Assembly (NCBI GenBank): GCA_023957755.1
Contig: JAMLGT010000012.1
Location: 59,758 to 123,757 of the forward strand
Length of the DNA: 64,000 nt
Direction of reading: 5' to 3'
From: Chitinophagaceae bacterium
GTDB taxonomy: Bacteria > Bacteroidota > Bacteroidia > Chitinophagales > Chitinophagaceae
Part shown: piece by piece, positions 9,632 to 19,223 of the stretch
Position numbering within the stretch: the stretch's first letter is position 1
How the letters are laid out: each line of letters starts with the position of its first letter
Translations under genes and position numbers: made by a program
The notes under the pieces: model-generated
What the model was told of the DNA's origin: nothing
The model's database searches: none
The model's input: only the letters and a program-made list of their open reading frames with translations

Positions 9632-10300
9632 ATGAATATTGAGAAATATATTGAGCACACAATCCTAAAACAGACAACCACACTTGCGGACGTGGAGAGG
9701 ATATGCAACGAGGCTAAAACATATAAGTTTGCCGCTGTATGTATTCCCCCGCTTTATGTAAAAAAAACAAAAGAATTTCTGGCAGGTTCCGGAGTCAATA
9801 CCTGTACGGTGATAGGCTTTCCATTTGGTTATTGTGCTATTGAAGCCAAGGTAGCTGAATTAGTATTAGCCACTGTGGATGGAGCCGACGAATTAGATAT
9901 GGTGGTGAATGTATCGGCTATCAAGAATGGTGACTGGACCTTCCTCGCCAATGAGATCAACACTGTAATGCCGATTGTAAGGAGTAAAGGAAAAATTATT
10001 AAACTGATTATTGAGAGCGGTGTCCTCACAGACGATGAGATTATTAAATGTTGTGATATTTATGGCGCAGCAGGAGTGGACTATATGAAGACTTCTACAG
10101 GCTTTGCAGAGAAAGGAGCCAGCATTCATGCGGTACAATTGATGAGAAACCATCTGGCTGATGCGATTAAAATAAAGGCAGCGGGGGGTATCAGGTCTTT
10201 TTCATTTGCCAAAGAACTGATTAATGCAGGTGCTGACAGGATTGGTTGTAGTTCCAGTTTGAAAATTGTAGAGGAGAGCAAAGAATTTTTTGAGAAGTGA
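9632..10300 (+). CDS. deoC: Deoxyribose-phosphate aldolase
   Basis: At 222 residues it matches the usual DeoC length. It carries the TIM-barrel signature blocks: VDELDMVVNVSAIK, then KLIIESGVLTDDEI, then DYMKTSTGF with the Schiff-base lysine at K153, and IKAAGGIR followed by GADRIGCSSS at the C-terminus. It cleaves 2-deoxy-D-ribose 5-phosphate to glyceraldehyde 3-phosphate and acetaldehyde in deoxynucleoside salvage, in the cytoplasm. The ATG at 9632 fits homologues (MNIEKYIEHTILK). The SPOR-domain gene follows 48 bp later and may be cotranscribed; no functional link is implied. Confidence 0.96.
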   Translation: MNIEKYIEHTILKQTTTLADVERICNEAKTYKFAAVCIPPLYVKKTKEFLAGSGVNTCTVIGFPFGYCAIEAKVAELVLATVDGADELDMVVNVSAIKNGDWTFLANEINTVMPIVRSKGKIIKLIIESGVLTDDEIIKCCDIYGAAGVDYMKTSTGFAEKGASIHAVQLMRNHLADAIKIKAAGGIRSFSFAKELINAGADRIGCSSSLKIVEESKEFFEK

Positions 10301-10348
10301 TTTGCTGCATGCAACTGCACAAACCTGATTTTACACTATATATCGAAT

Positions 10349-10816
10349 ATGAAAGTAAACCTTTTAATATTATTTATACTTTGTAGTTCATTAGTATCAG
10401 CTCAGCGTGCAGATACGCTTTCTAATGGAATAATAGTATTCAGCGACTATCGTTTGCCACTTCTTAAAAGCAGAGAAGCTGAAGTCAATTCAGCAGCATT
10501 AAAGATAAAGGCGAGATATATTAAAGGCTATCGTCTTATGGTGCTTAATACCAGTGACAAGAATTATGCTTTCAAGGTGAGAGCAGAACTGCTTCAGCGC
10601 TTTCCCAATCAAAAACCATATATGTGGTTTGCCAACCCTTATATCAGGATAAAATTTGGCGACTTCAGAACCAGGGAGGAAGCAGAACGGTATCAGGCGC
10701 AGATTTCCAGAATTTTAGGCGGAGCCAAGATTTATTTACTCAACGAGACTATTGAAGTAAATCCCGGAAAGGATTTTGACCCTGAGAGTATGAGGGCAGA
10801 AATCCTTTCACAATAG
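10349..10816 (+). CDS. Secreted SPOR-like domain protein
   Basis: This 155-residue protein has a signal peptide (MKVNLLILFILCSSLVSA, cleavage before QRAD). The mature part ends in a SPOR-like fold: GYRLMVLNTSDKNYAFKVRA, then KPYMWFANPYIRIKFGDF, then a TREEAERY helix, the pattern of two beta-alpha repeats. SPOR domains bind denuded peptidoglycan glycans at division sites, so a cell-wall role in the periplasm is likely. It lies between deoC and the M20 peptidase gene on the same strand. No lipobox is present. Confidence 0.8.
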   Translation: MKVNLLILFILCSSLVSAQRADTLSNGIIVFSDYRLPLLKSREAEVNSAALKIKARYIKGYRLMVLNTSDKNYAFKVRAELLQRFPNQKPYMWFANPYIRIKFGDFRTREEAERYQAQISRILGGAKIYLLNETIEVNPGKDFDPESMRAEILSQ

Positions 10817-10909
10817 ATTCTTATTGCGGAACAGGGTGGAAGTCACGGGTTAACTTTCTTTACAGAATACATTTTTTGAAAGGGTGATTCTCATCTTTTC
10901 CAAGAGTTA

Positions 10910-10917
10910 TACTTTTG
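10910..10917 (+). promoter_or_regulatory. -7 element TAnnTTTG directly before the M20 gene
   Basis: TACTTTTG is a perfect TAnnTTTG match only 5 bp before the ATG at 10922. Transcription from it would start close to the coding start, implying a very short leader or none. No clear TTTG -33 element is visible at 18-20 bp upstream. Confidence 0.5.
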
Positions 10918-10921
10918 CATC

Positions 10922-12109
10922 ATGCTAATGCAAAAAATCAAGACTCTTGCCCAACAGTTTAAGGACGATGCTGTGGCAATGAGAAGGCATCTTCACGCGC
11001 ATCCGGAACTGAGCTATCAGGAGTATGGAACCTCAGAGTTTGTGCAACAAAAACTTTCAGAATACGAAATTCCATTCTCAGTGCTTGCCGAAACCGGCGT
11101 AGTGGGGATCATTGAAGGAAAGAACCCAAACTCCTATACTGTGGCACTTCGGGCTGATATGGATGCACTGCCTATTCAGGAGGAAAATGAAGTGCCGTAT
11201 ATTTCAAAAGTGCCGGGTGTAATGCACGCATGCGGCCATGATGTACACACCACCTGCCTTCTTGGGGCGGCCAGAATTCTGGTGCAACTCAGAGATGAGT
11301 TTGAAGGAACCGTAAAATTGATTTTTCAGCCTGGTGAGGAAAAAAATCCCGGAGGTGCCAGCCTCATGATAAAAGCCGGGGCGCTGAAAAATCCGGTACC
11401 GAATGCAATTTTTGGACTTCACACCCATCCTACACTCAACGTGGGCACCTTCAGTTTCAGAGAAGGTAAGGCGATGGCCAGTGCAGATGAGATATACATT
11501 ACCGTAAAAAGTAAAGGTGGCCATGCTGCCGCGCCTCATCTCACTGTGGATACCATATTGGCCGCTTCTCAGATTGTAACCAGTCTGCAACAGGTAATCA
11601 GCCGGCGCAACGATCCTTTGAATCCTTCTGTACTTTCTATAACTGCCTTCAATGGCGGGCACACTACTAACGTGATTCCTTCAGAAGTCAGACTCATGGG
11701 CACTTTCAGAGCTATGGATGAGAAGTGGAGGTTTCATGCACACGGGTTAATCCGGGAGGTGTGTGCAGGTGTGGCTAAGGCGACCGGAGCAGAAATAGCC
11801 GTAAATATCGACGTTGGGTATCCCTTCCTCATTAATAACCCTGCCCTGACGGCATTAGGAAGAAAGAAGGCTGAAGAATTTGCCGGCGCAGAGAATGTAT
11901 TCGAAACAGAGCTCAGGCTGGGCGCTGAAGATTTTGCTTATTACTCTCAGGAGATACCTGCCTGCTTTTATCGGTTAGGTACCGGCAGTGCAAGGCTGGG
12001 AGATGTGAGAATAGGTCACACACCCACCTTTGATGTCGATGAGGAATCTATTTTACACGGAATGGGCATGATGGCATGGCTTGGTGCCTCCTGCCGGCCA
12101 AATGCCTAA
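10922..12109 (+). CDS. M20 family metallopeptidase / N-acyl-amino acid amidohydrolase
   Basis: The 395-residue protein has the M20D (hippurate hydrolase/AbgB-like) signature: HLHAHPELSYQE near residue 23, RADMDALPI, MHACGHDVHT (about 99-108, a Cys/His metal ligand cluster), FQPGEEK and the dimerisation domain starting near residue 180 (SKGGHAAAPH). The C-terminal metal-ligand block reads GAEDFAYY. Enzymes of this family remove acyl groups from N-acyl amino acids or cut aromatic amides in the cytoplasm; the exact substrate cannot be read. Two ATGs (10922 and 10928) are possible starts. It stands alone between deoC-SPOR and the malic enzyme gene. Confidence 0.9.
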   Translation: MLMQKIKTLAQQFKDDAVAMRRHLHAHPELSYQEYGTSEFVQQKLSEYEIPFSVLAETGVVGIIEGKNPNSYTVALRADMDALPIQEENEVPYISKVPGVMHACGHDVHTTCLLGAARILVQLRDEFEGTVKLIFQPGEEKNPGGASLMIKAGALKNPVPNAIFGLHTHPTLNVGTFSFREGKAMASADEIYITVKSKGGHAAAPHLTVDTILAASQIVTSLQQVISRRNDPLNPSVLSITAFNGGHTTNVIPSEVRLMGTFRAMDEKWRFHAHGLIREVCAGVAKATGAEIAVNIDVGYPFLINNPALTALGRKKAEEFAGAENVFETELRLGAEDFAYYSQEIPACFYRLGTGSARLGDVRIGHTPTFDVDEESILHGMGMMAWLGASCRPNA

Positions 12110-12181
12110 AAAGTATTCTGTTATCTTTACATTTACTTATTAAGAACAACAAACCAAATATTGTAATCCATATTAAATTCT

Positions 12182-14524
12182 ATGTCAAAAGTCATTAGAA
12201 AAGAGACAGCACTTGAATATCATTCTCACGGAAGACCGGGGAAGATTCAGGTAGTTCCCACAAAGCCTGCAAAAACGCAAAGAGACCTTTCGCTGGCTTA
12301 TTCACCGGGGGTGGCAGTTCCTTGTCTGGAAATTCAGGACGACCCTGATAACGCTTATCTCTACACTGCCAAAGGAAATCTGGTAGCGGTGATTACCAAT
12401 GGTACGGCGGTACTGGGACTGGGAAATATTGGTGCAGTGGCCGGAAAACCGGTAATGGAGGGGAAAGGCGTATTGTTTAAAACATTTGCCGATATAGATG
12501 TCTTTGATATAGAAATTAACGAAACCGACCCTGAAAAGTTTGTCGACATTGTGGCTGCTTTGGAACCCACTTTTGGAGGTATAAACCTTGAAGACATCAA
12601 GGCGCCCGAATGTTTTTATATCGAAAGGGAACTAAAAAGAAGGTTGAAGATACCTGTAATGCATGATGATCAGCATGGCACTGCAATTATCAGTGCTGCT
12701 GCCCTTATCAATGCGTTGGAGATTCAGAAGAAAAAGATTGAAAAAGCCAAATTTGTAGTGAATGGTGCGGGTGCGGCAGCGATGGCATGTGCCCAGTTAT
12801 ATGTAGCTGTCGGGGCAAAGCCGGAGAATTTCTACATGTTTGATCGAAAAGGAGTCCTGCATAGAGACCGGCCCGATCTGGATGAGGTCAAGAAGAAATT
12901 TGCAACCACAAAAGATTCCACACTGACTCTGGAGAAGGTGATGAAAGGGGCAGACGTATTTATTGGGCTGAGTGTGGGGAATGTGGTAACCCCTGCTATG
13001 GTAAAGAGTATGGCGAAGAATCCTATCATCTTTGCAATGGCCAACCCCGATCCGGAAATAGGCTATGAAGATGCCGTGAAAGTGAGGAAAGACCTGATTA
13101 TGGCTACCGGCAGAAGCGACTACCCCAATCAGGTAAATAATGTGTTAGGATTTCCCTACATCTTCAGGGGCGCACTCGATGTGAGAGCAACCCAGATTAA
13201 TGAGGAGATGAAGCTGGCTGCGGTAAGGGCATTGGCAGATTTGACCAAGTCGCCCGTGCCTGATATTGTGATGCTTGCCTATAATGAAAAAGATATGGCT
13301 TATGGCCCCAACTATATTATTCCCAAACCAATGGACGACAGACTGTTGATGGCTGTGGCACCGGCAGTGGCAAAAGCAGCAATGGCCAGTGGGGTAGCAC
13401 GGAAGCATATTACTGATTGGGAGCAATATGAAACCGAACTAAGGCAAAGGCTTGGCATAGAAAACAGGCTGCTCAGAATGGCGGGTGCAAAAGCTCGCCA
13501 GGATCCGCGTACTATAGTATTCTCGGAAGCAGAAAATCAAAAGATCCTCAGAACCGCGCAATTGGTTTATGAAGAAGGAATAGCCTTACCCATCCTGCTG
13601 GGAAATGAGGAAAAAATAAAACAAATAGCTGAAGCCAGCAGGATTGATTTAACAGATATCAGGATTATTGATCCCAAGGCAGACGAAATGGATGAAAAGC
13701 GGAAGCAATATGGTGAATTGTTTTTCAATAAGCGCAAGCGAAAGGGATTCAATCGGTATGAGTCGTCGCGTGTGATGAAAGACAGGAACTACTTTGGATG
13801 CATGATGGTGGAATCGGGCGATGCAGATGCGATGCTCTCAGGCCTTTCACGCAACTACCCGGATACTATCCGGCCAGCGCTACAAACTGTGGGGTTGGAG
13901 CCGGGCGTAAAACGTGTGGCAGGTATGTATGTCATTATGGGTAAACGAGGGCCCCTGTTTCTGGCGGATACCACAGTTAACTTTAATCCTACTGCAGAAG
14001 AATTGGCAGGTATTGCATTAATGGTGGCAAAGGAGGTACGCAATTTCGGAATCACACCGGTGGTTGCAATGCTGAGCTATAGCAATTTTGGAAGTAGTGA
14101 TTCCACAGAAGCAAGACTGGTAGCCAAGGCTACTGAATTAGTGAAGCAACAGGATCCTTCGTTGATTGTGGATGGTGAGATACAGGCTAATGTAGCATTT
14201 GATAAGAAAATATTAAGAGATAACTATCCCTTCAGTTCTTTGGTAGATCATGATGTGAATGTGCTGATATTTCCTAACCTGGCAGCTGGTAATATTGCAT
14301 ACAAACTGCTTCAGGAGGTGGGAGGAACGGAAACTGTCGGGCCCATCCTGATAGGACTCAACAAACCGGTTCATGTATTGCAACTGGGAAGCCCTGTACG
14401 GAGTATATACAATATGGTAGTAATTTCTGTGCTTGATGCACAGACAAAACTGAAGAAAAAACCTGTGGCTGCTCCGGAGGTAAAGAAAAGCCGCTGGAGA
14501 AGAAGTAAGGCGGAAAATAAATAA
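12182..14524 (+). CDS. maeB: NADP-dependent malic enzyme with phosphotransacetylase-like C-terminal domain
   Basis: This 780-residue protein is the full length of the MaeB-type fusion. The N-terminal malic enzyme domain shows [15 protein letters not shown] and the MHDDQHGTA block (about 160-168). A Rossmann domain follows with [14 protein letters not shown] (about 192-205). From about residue 430 to 760 it is phosphate acetyl/butyryltransferase-like ([36 protein letters not shown]). It converts malate to pyruvate with CO2 and NADPH. In this family the PTA-like domain is usually regulatory, binding acetyl-CoA, rather than catalytic. The C-terminus is lysine- and arginine-rich. The Mla-like permease gene follows after 27 bp, probably in the same transcript. 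Confidence 0.96.
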   Translation: MSKVIRKETALEYHSHGRPGKIQVVPTKPAKTQRDLSLAYSPGVAVPCLEIQDDPDNAYLYTAKGNLVAVITNGTAVLGLGNIGAVAGKPVMEGKGVLFKTFADIDVFDIEINETDPEKFVDIVAALEPTFGGINLEDIKAPECFYIERELKRRLKIPVMHDDQHGTAIISAAALINALEIQKKKIEKAKFVVNGAGAAAMACAQLYVAVGAKPENFYMFDRKGVLHRDRPDLDEVKKKFATTKDSTLTLEKVMKGADVFIGLSVGNVVTPAMVKSMAKNPIIFAMANPDPEIGYEDAVKVRKDLIMATGRSDYPNQVNNVLGFPYIFRGALDVRATQINEEMKLAAVRALADLTKSPVPDIVMLAYNEKDMAYGPNYIIPKPMDDRLLMAVAPAVAKAAMASGVARKHITDWEQYETELRQRLGIENRLLRMAGAKARQDPRTIVFSEAENQKILRTAQLVYEEGIALPILLGNEEKIKQIAEASRIDLTDIRIIDPKADEMDEKRKQYGELFFNKRKRKGFNRYESSRVMKDRNYFGCMMVESGDADAMLSGLSRNYPDTIRPALQTVGLEPGVKRVAGMYVIMGKRGPLFLADTTVNFNPTAEELAGIALMVAKEVRNFGITPVVAMLSYSNFGSSDSTEARLVAKATELVKQQDPSLIVDGEIQANVAFDKKILRDNYPFSSLVDHDVNVLIFPNLAAGNIAYKLLQEVGGTETVGPILIGLNKPVHVLQLGSPVRSIYNMVVISVLDAQTKLKKKPVAAPEVKKSRWRRSKAENK

Positions 14525-14551
14525 TTTCTAAAGGCAATCAGATAAAAGATT

Positions 14552-15289
14552 ATGAAGCTGTTTTCTTCTTTCGGACAATACCTGCTGATGCTTAGAGGGG
14601 CAGCCAGAAAGCCGGAGAACGGTAAGATGTACTGGAAAGAACTCATGCATCAGTCAGTGGAGATTGGGTTTGGTTCGCTGGGGATTGTCGTAATTATTTC
14701 AATCTTTATGGGTGCTGTTAGTGCAGTACAGACGGCATATCAGCTTGTGAGCCCGTTGATTCCCAGAGAAACCATAGCGCTGGTGGTAAGAGATACGGTG
14801 ATACTTGAGTTTGCACCCACGCTGATTTGTATTGTGCTGGCAGGTGTGGTGGGAAGTAAGATTGCCGGAGAGTTAGGTAATATGCGCGTGAGCGAGCAGA
14901 TAGATGCACTGGAAATAATGGGAATTAATACCAAATCCTACCTGATTGCACCTAAGATACTGGGGGCCCTGCTGACTATTCCGCTGTTGGTAATTATTTC
15001 AATGGTATTGGGAATCTATGGAGGAAGGCTGGCAAGTGCATTGGGTGAACTGGTAGCGGGTGACGCTTTTGACAGAGGGCTGCAGAATGGATTTACAATC
15101 AAGAATGTGTATATAGGACTGGCAAAAGCCTATTCGTTTGCCTTTATTATCAGTAGTATCTCTTCGTTTTTCGGATATTATGTGAGAGGTGGCGCTTTGG
15201 AAATCGGAAGAGCCAGCACCGCCGCCGTGATTACAAGTTGTATTGTAATTCTGATGGTAGATTATCTGATCGCCTATATCTTTTTGTAA
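14552..15289 (+). CDS. MlaE-type ABC transporter permease
   Basis: This 245-residue membrane protein has five or six helices and the MlaE/YrbE family blocks: FMGAVSAVQTAYQL, then LVVRDTVILEFAPTLICIVLAGVVGSK split across helices, and IAGELGNMRVSEQIDALE. It forms the membrane part of MCE-type phospholipid transporters, which move lipids between inner and outer membranes. The matching ATPase gene starts 36 bp downstream. The MCE substrate-binding subunit (MlaD) that often completes such an operon is not next to it; the following gene is on the other strand. Confidence 0.9.
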   Translation: MKLFSSFGQYLLMLRGAARKPENGKMYWKELMHQSVEIGFGSLGIVVIISIFMGAVSAVQTAYQLVSPLIPRETIALVVRDTVILEFAPTLICIVLAGVVGSKIAGELGNMRVSEQIDALEIMGINTKSYLIAPKILGALLTIPLLVIISMVLGIYGGRLASALGELVAGDAFDRGLQNGFTIKNVYIGLAKAYSFAFIISSISSFFGYYVRGGALEIGRASTAAVITSCIVILMVDYLIAYIFL

Positions 15290-15325
15290 AGTTATCTTTA
15301 ATCAAATCCGTCGCTTGTCTGATAT

Positions 15326-16168
15326 ATGATAGAGTTAAGAAATGTAATAAAGTCGTTTGGGGATAAGGCAGTACTGAAAGGGGTGAATGCCAGGTTCGAC
15401 AAAGGCAAGACGAATCTGATAATCGGTGCCAGTGGAAGTGGCAAAACAGTATTACAGAAGTGCATGGTAGGGTTGTTGAAGATTGACAGCGGCGAAATTC
15501 TTTTCAGTGGAACTGATTTTGTGACGATGTCGGGAGAAGATCGCAAACTGTTACGGCAGCAGATAGGTATGTTATTTCAGGGGTCTGCCCTCTTTGATAG
15601 TATGACGGTAGAGCAAAATGTGATGTTTCCACTCGATATGTTTACAAAATGGACCAGAGGAGAAAAACTGGAACGTGTAAACTTTGTATTGGAGCGGGTT
15701 GACCTTAAAGGGGTAAATGCAAAGAGGCCGGATGAGATAAGCGGAGGAATGAAGAAAAGGGTGGGGATTGCACGGGCCATTGTGCTGAAGCCGAAATATC
15801 TTTTTTGTGACGAGCCCAACTCCGGGCTCGATCCGCGAACATCCATGCTTATAGATAAGCTAATTCATGAAATCACTAAAGAGAATGATATTACCACTAT
15901 TATCAACACTCATGATATGAATAGTGTAATGGAGATAGGGGAGAATATTCTCTATCTGGATCAGGGTAAGGAAGAATGGAAAGGTACCAACAAGGAAATA
16001 ATTTTCAGCAAACACGAAAAACTAAACGATTTCATCTTTGCTTCTGAATTTCTGAAAGATGCAAAAGATATGCGGGCATTAGAAGAGAGAGGCATAATAG
16101 ATAATGACCGCAATATGGATAAGATTCTTAAAGAAGGCTCCATTGATACCGGAGAAGGTAAGGAATAA
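15326..16168 (+). CDS. MlaF-type ABC transporter ATP-binding protein
   Basis: In this 280-residue ATPase Walker A is GASGSGKT at 34-41, the Q-loop reads MLFQGSALFDSM, the signature is ISGGMKKR (about 136-143), Walker B is YLFCDEP with NSGLDP following, and the H-loop His lies in NTHDMNSV. The SGGM signature and GSALFDSM are typical of MlaF. It powers the MlaE-like permease encoded immediately upstream. The tail after about residue 230 is charged and longer than the catalytic core needs. It ends 18 bp from the stop of a convergent unknown gene, with no visible terminator between them. Confidence 0.92.
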   Translation: MIELRNVIKSFGDKAVLKGVNARFDKGKTNLIIGASGSGKTVLQKCMVGLLKIDSGEILFSGTDFVTMSGEDRKLLRQQIGMLFQGSALFDSMTVEQNVMFPLDMFTKWTRGEKLERVNFVLERVDLKGVNAKRPDEISGGMKKRVGIARAIVLKPKYLFCDEPNSGLDPRTSMLIDKLIHEITKENDITTIINTHDMNSVMEIGENILYLDQGKEEWKGTNKEIIFSKHEKLNDFIFASEFLKDAKDMRALEERGIIDNDRNMDKILKEGSIDTGEGKE

Positions 16169-16186
16169 TCTTTCTACCCGGGATCT

Positions 16187-16930
16187 CTACGAGAACCGGC
16201 GTCTTACCAGATTATCGAATTGCTTTACGATGGGATTATTATCCAGCCATCCGATTTTTATTTTCAATTCTCTTCTGATCCAGAATTCTGCTTCTGCATA
16301 GTTTGAGAAACTTTGAATAGTCTTGATACTTCTTTCATACATCGCTTCATCGCCACGGAAAAGCTCATTGATGAAGAGATACCTGTCATTCACACCAATC
16401 GCCTTTTTGAGGTCTTTGATGGGGGATGAGGTGAGAGTTTCAGAGAGTTCTGTCTTCACTACTCTCAGTTTGTCATTCAGATTCTCTTCGTATTCTGCCA
16501 GGCTGTTATAATCGATTTTCTCGATAGCCTTTTTTTCGTTTTCAGGTATCGGATCCTGGTGCGAGAGTGTGGGAATTTCGTCGAATAAGTTTAGCTGCAG
16601 CGCAGGATTGCTGTGGTATCCAAGCGACTGAAGCGCTTCTGCATTTTTCTTCATCTGAGCCAGTTCCTCTTCGATTTCTTTTTCATCCACTTTGAGAACC
16701 TCCACTACCTTTTCGTCTGATGCAGGTAAGGGCGCAGGCGATGCATCTGCTACAGTGGGCATAGCTGGCATAATGATAGCTACCCTTCTGCCAGGATTTA
16801 CCCGGACACTTGCTTTTACCGAGGTCAATTCAGCTTGTAGCATCTGTAGCGTAGCCAGCATGATCTCAGGTGAGACATTACTATCCGCCTGCTGGCGGAG
16901 TTTTTCAATTAGAGTTTTCACTCGCTCCAT
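16187..16930 (-). CDS. Conserved hypothetical protein
   Basis: This 247-residue cytoplasmic protein has no signal peptide or membrane helix. The N-terminal third is helical (MERVKTLIEKLRQQADSN) and is followed by a Pro/Ala-rich linker (residues about 55-75). An acidic helical stretch follows (about 75-110, ENAEALQSLG region). The C-terminal 80 residues form a compact conserved-looking block with IKDLKKAIGVNDRYLFINEL, then FRGDEAMYERSIKTIQSF and WIRRELKIKIGW. That block resembles a domain I associate with Bacteroidetes proteins of unknown function. It lies alone between the Mla pair (convergent) and thymidine kinase (divergent). I do not assign a function. Confidence 0.75.
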   Translation of the reverse strand: MERVKTLIEKLRQQADSNVSPEIMLATLQMLQAELTSVKASVRVNPGRRVAIIMPAMPTVADASPAPLPASDEKVVEVLKVDEKEIEEELAQMKKNAEALQSLGYHSNPALQLNLFDEIPTLSHQDPIPENEKKAIEKIDYNSLAEYEENLNDKLRVVKTELSETLTSSPIKDLKKAIGVNDRYLFINELFRGDEAMYERSIKTIQSFSNYAEAEFWIRRELKIKIGWLDNNPIVKQFDNLVRRRFS

Positions 16931-16971
16931 AATTCTTCCCGGTTAGGCCTGTGGTTTGCAGGTAATTTGTT

Positions 16972-17002
16972 TTTGAATTCAGAGAAAATCAGATTAACCT
17001 TG
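16972..17002 (+). promoter_or_regulatory. Candidate promoter for thymidine kinase
   Basis: TTTG at 16972-16975 and TAACCTTG at 16995-17002 are separated by 19 bp, matching the Bacteroidetes TTTG-N19-TAnnTTTG layout with one mismatch in the -7 box. The leader to the tdk ATG would be about 40 nt. Confidence 0.6.
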
Positions 17003-17047
17003 CACAAAAGCTAAGGTACTAATAGTAACTCATAATAATAAACAAAA

Positions 17048-17623
17048 ATGTTTATAGAGCCCAATTTAACCGGTGAAAGAAGAGGCTGGATAGAGGTTAT
17101 CTGTGGCAGTATGTTCAGCGGTAAGACGGAGGAATTGATCAGAAGACTGAAACGGGTAAAAATAGCCAATCTAAAAGTAGAGATATTCAAACCTGCGATT
17201 GACACGCGATACGATGAAGAGCGGATTGTAAGTCACGATGAGAATAAAATCATGTCAACTCCTATCGAAAACTCGAGATCGATTCTGATGTATGCACAGG
17301 ATGTGGATGTCGTAGGGATTGATGAAGCCCAGTTTTTTGACGACCAGATTACTTACGTGTGTGAGCAACTAGCCTTGAAAGGTATTAGGGTTATTGTAGC
17401 AGGACTGGATATGGATTATATGGGCAGGCCTTTCGGGCAAATGCCCAATCTGCTGGCTATCGCAGATTACATCAGCAAGTTGCATGCTATCTGTGTAAAA
17501 TGCGGCAATATAGCCAACGTAAGCTACCGAAAAACGAGTGCTACCAGCCAGGTACTTCTTGGAGAAAAAGATATCTATGAGCCCAGATGCAGGGTTTGCG
17601 CACATCTGGAAAATCCGGGTTAG
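17048..17623 (+). CDS. tdk: Thymidine kinase (TK1 type)
   Basis: At 191 residues it has the usual size for bacterial type II thymidine kinase. The P-loop is GSMFSGKT at residues 20-27, the Mg-binding DEAQFF motif lies near 95, and the lasso/zinc Cys pairs are CVKCG and CRVCA in the C-terminal third. The thymidine-binding region shows [13 protein letters not shown]. It phosphorylates thymidine to dTMP in salvage, in the cytoplasm. It has its own promoter-like sequence and is followed by a 355-bp gene-free stretch. Confidence 0.97.
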   Translation: MFIEPNLTGERRGWIEVICGSMFSGKTEELIRRLKRVKIANLKVEIFKPAIDTRYDEERIVSHDENKIMSTPIENSRSILMYAQDVDVVGIDEAQFFDDQITYVCEQLALKGIRVIVAGLDMDYMGRPFGQMPNLLAIADYISKLHAICVKCGNIANVSYRKTSATSQVLLGEKDIYEPRCRVCAHLENPG

Positions 17624-17978
17624 GCTGAAGAAAAAGCAGGTTCTGATAAATGTATTGAAGGTGACCAAACGGTTGCGAGTGAATGTATTGCATCAAAATC
17701 AGAGTTGTAGTTAGTGTATCGGTATGTGGGTAATAGACCTACTTTAGATATGGCGGCAAAGTTTAGACTTATCAATTGACTATTTAATCCAGACCTAACC
17801 TGATAGAGATAATGGGTTACAAAGTACAGATGTTTGCATTTGTCATTCTCTTTAGGCAATGAAGAAATAACATTTTTCAGGCACCAAAAATTCAATCAAT
17901 CAACGATGGTAACCCAATTGAATAAAATGAGAAACAATTATCAATAATCTTCTCAGAAAAAATTATTTTCGTCACCCA
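17624..17978. other. Gene-free stretch between tdk and ccmB
   Basis: No convincing gene is present. A 91-codon minus-strand frame exists but has no recognisable features. TATTTTCG at 17964-17971, just before the ccmB ATG, is one mismatch from the -7 element. I see no terminator-like hairpin after tdk and no repeat. Confidence 0.5.
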
Positions 17979-18632
17979 ATGAAAGGCGTATTCACTTTAA
18001 TGCAAAAGGACTTATTGCTGGAATTACGCCAGCAATACACTTTCTGGGGCATATTGCTCTATGTGGCTTCTACTGTATTTGTGCTATATCTGGCAATGGG
18101 TAAACCTCAGGCCGATGTGTTTAACGGGTTGTTCTGGATGATTCAACTATTTGTATGTATTAATGCAGTGGCCAAGAGCTTTCTGCAGGAGAGCAAGGGC
18201 AGAATGCTGTATTATTACTTTATCGGTAGCCCGACTCAGTTTATCATTGCCAAGCTCATTTATAATGCACTTATCTCTGTTTTAATGGTGGTGATGAGCT
18301 TAATCCTGTTTTTCTTCCTTTTGGGGACTCCTGTATTGAATATAGGGAGTTTTGTGGGATTGGCATTCCTGGGAGCAGTGAGTATTGGCCTTGTCTTTAC
18401 CCTTATGTCTGCTATCGCGGCCAAAGCCCAGCAGAATGCGGCCATCATGGCCATTTTGGGATTCCCGCTGATTATTCCCCAACTGCTTTTGTTACTCAGG
18501 ATTTCCAGGTCAATGTTGGGTGAAGTGTTCAGAGAAGGGGCGCTCTTGCAAATGTTTTCCTTACTAGTAGGGCTGGATGTGCTGGTAATTGTGTTGTCTG
18601 TTGTACTTTTCCCTTTCTTATGGAGAGAATAG
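17979..18632 (+). CDS. ccmB: Heme exporter / cytochrome c maturation permease CcmB
   Basis: The 217-residue integral membrane protein has about six helices and a CcmB-type start (a short amphipathic helix, KDLLLELRQQYTFWG, then helix 1). Further blocks are FNGLFWMIQLFVCINA and SFLQESKGRMLYYY. CcmB is the membrane subunit of the CcmAB ABC transporter needed for reduction of holo-CcmE and heme delivery in system I maturation. No ccmA ATPase gene is in this window, so it must be elsewhere. A HutD-like gene starts 28 bp downstream, then ccmC and ccmD homologues follow. Confidence 0.88.
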   Translation: MKGVFTLMQKDLLLELRQQYTFWGILLYVASTVFVLYLAMGKPQADVFNGLFWMIQLFVCINAVAKSFLQESKGRMLYYYFIGSPTQFIIAKLIYNALISVLMVVMSLILFFFLLGTPVLNIGSFVGLAFLGAVSIGLVFTLMSAIAAKAQQNAAIMAILGFPLIIPQLLLLLRISRSMLGEVFREGALLQMFSLLVGLDVLVIVLSVVLFPFLWRE

Positions 18633-18660
18633 ATATGAATCATGATTTCAAAAGTTTCAA

Positions 18661-19203
18661 TTGAAAATTAGGCACATTAGGAAGGAGAGAATCCAACCGG
18701 GAGCGTGGCAGGGTGGGCAGACTTTTCAGTTGTGCATAAGCCCTGAATCTGCCAATTACCAAAATAAAGATTTTGAATTCAGGATCAGTACAGCCACAAT
18801 TGAGGTATGTCCCTCTGCATTTACCAAATTTTCAGGTTACAACAGATACATTGTGATGCTTGATAATGATCTCAGAATAGAGCGAAACGGTAAACGGGAA
18901 CATTACGAAAGGATGTCTCTTTTTACATTTGATTCATCGGACACGATAGTGTCATTTTCAACCGGCCAGGATTTTAATTTCATGATCAGAAAAGGACTGG
19001 CAGTTCCTGCATTTCATATCGGGCCGTTGCACACTGCAATGGATCATCTGCAAGGGCTAGTCTTTGCGCCTGAGCGAATTTCCATAGAGGTTTCTGATAA
19101 GACGTACGAGCTGGATCCATACGACTGTCTCTTCGTCGGGAAAGTGAACCAGGAGGCCATCCTGTTGAATTGCAGTTCAGATGTGATTTTTGGGTACTGG
19201 TGA
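18661..19203 (+). CDS. HutD/Ves family cupin-like protein
   Basis: This 180-residue protein has no signal peptide. It shows the layout of the HutD/Ves family: an N-terminal PGAWQGGQTFQL (where HutD has WKNGGG), then FEFRISTATIEVCPSAFTKF, then SGYNRYIVMLDNDLRI and TGQDFNFMIRKGL. HutD is linked to histidine utilisation, but its biochemical role is unproven, and no hut genes are nearby. The frame has only a TTG start at 18661; an in-frame stop lies at 18643-18645 and no ATG lies between. It sits between ccmB and ccmC on the same strand, which is an odd position. Confidence 0.78.
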   Translation: MKIRHIRKERIQPGAWQGGQTFQLCISPESANYQNKDFEFRISTATIEVCPSAFTKFSGYNRYIVMLDNDLRIERNGKREHYERMSLFTFDSSDTIVSFSTGQDFNFMIRKGLAVPAFHIGPLHTAMDHLQGLVFAPERISIEVSDKTYELDPYDCLFVGKVNQEAILLNCSSDVIFGYW

Positions 19204-19223
19204 CAGTTAGTGAATGAGTGTGG

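Noticed and set aside
17620..17895. A 91-codon minus-strand frame between tdk and ccmB
   Set aside because: It overlaps the tdk end, has no domain or signal features, and lacks a plausible start region.
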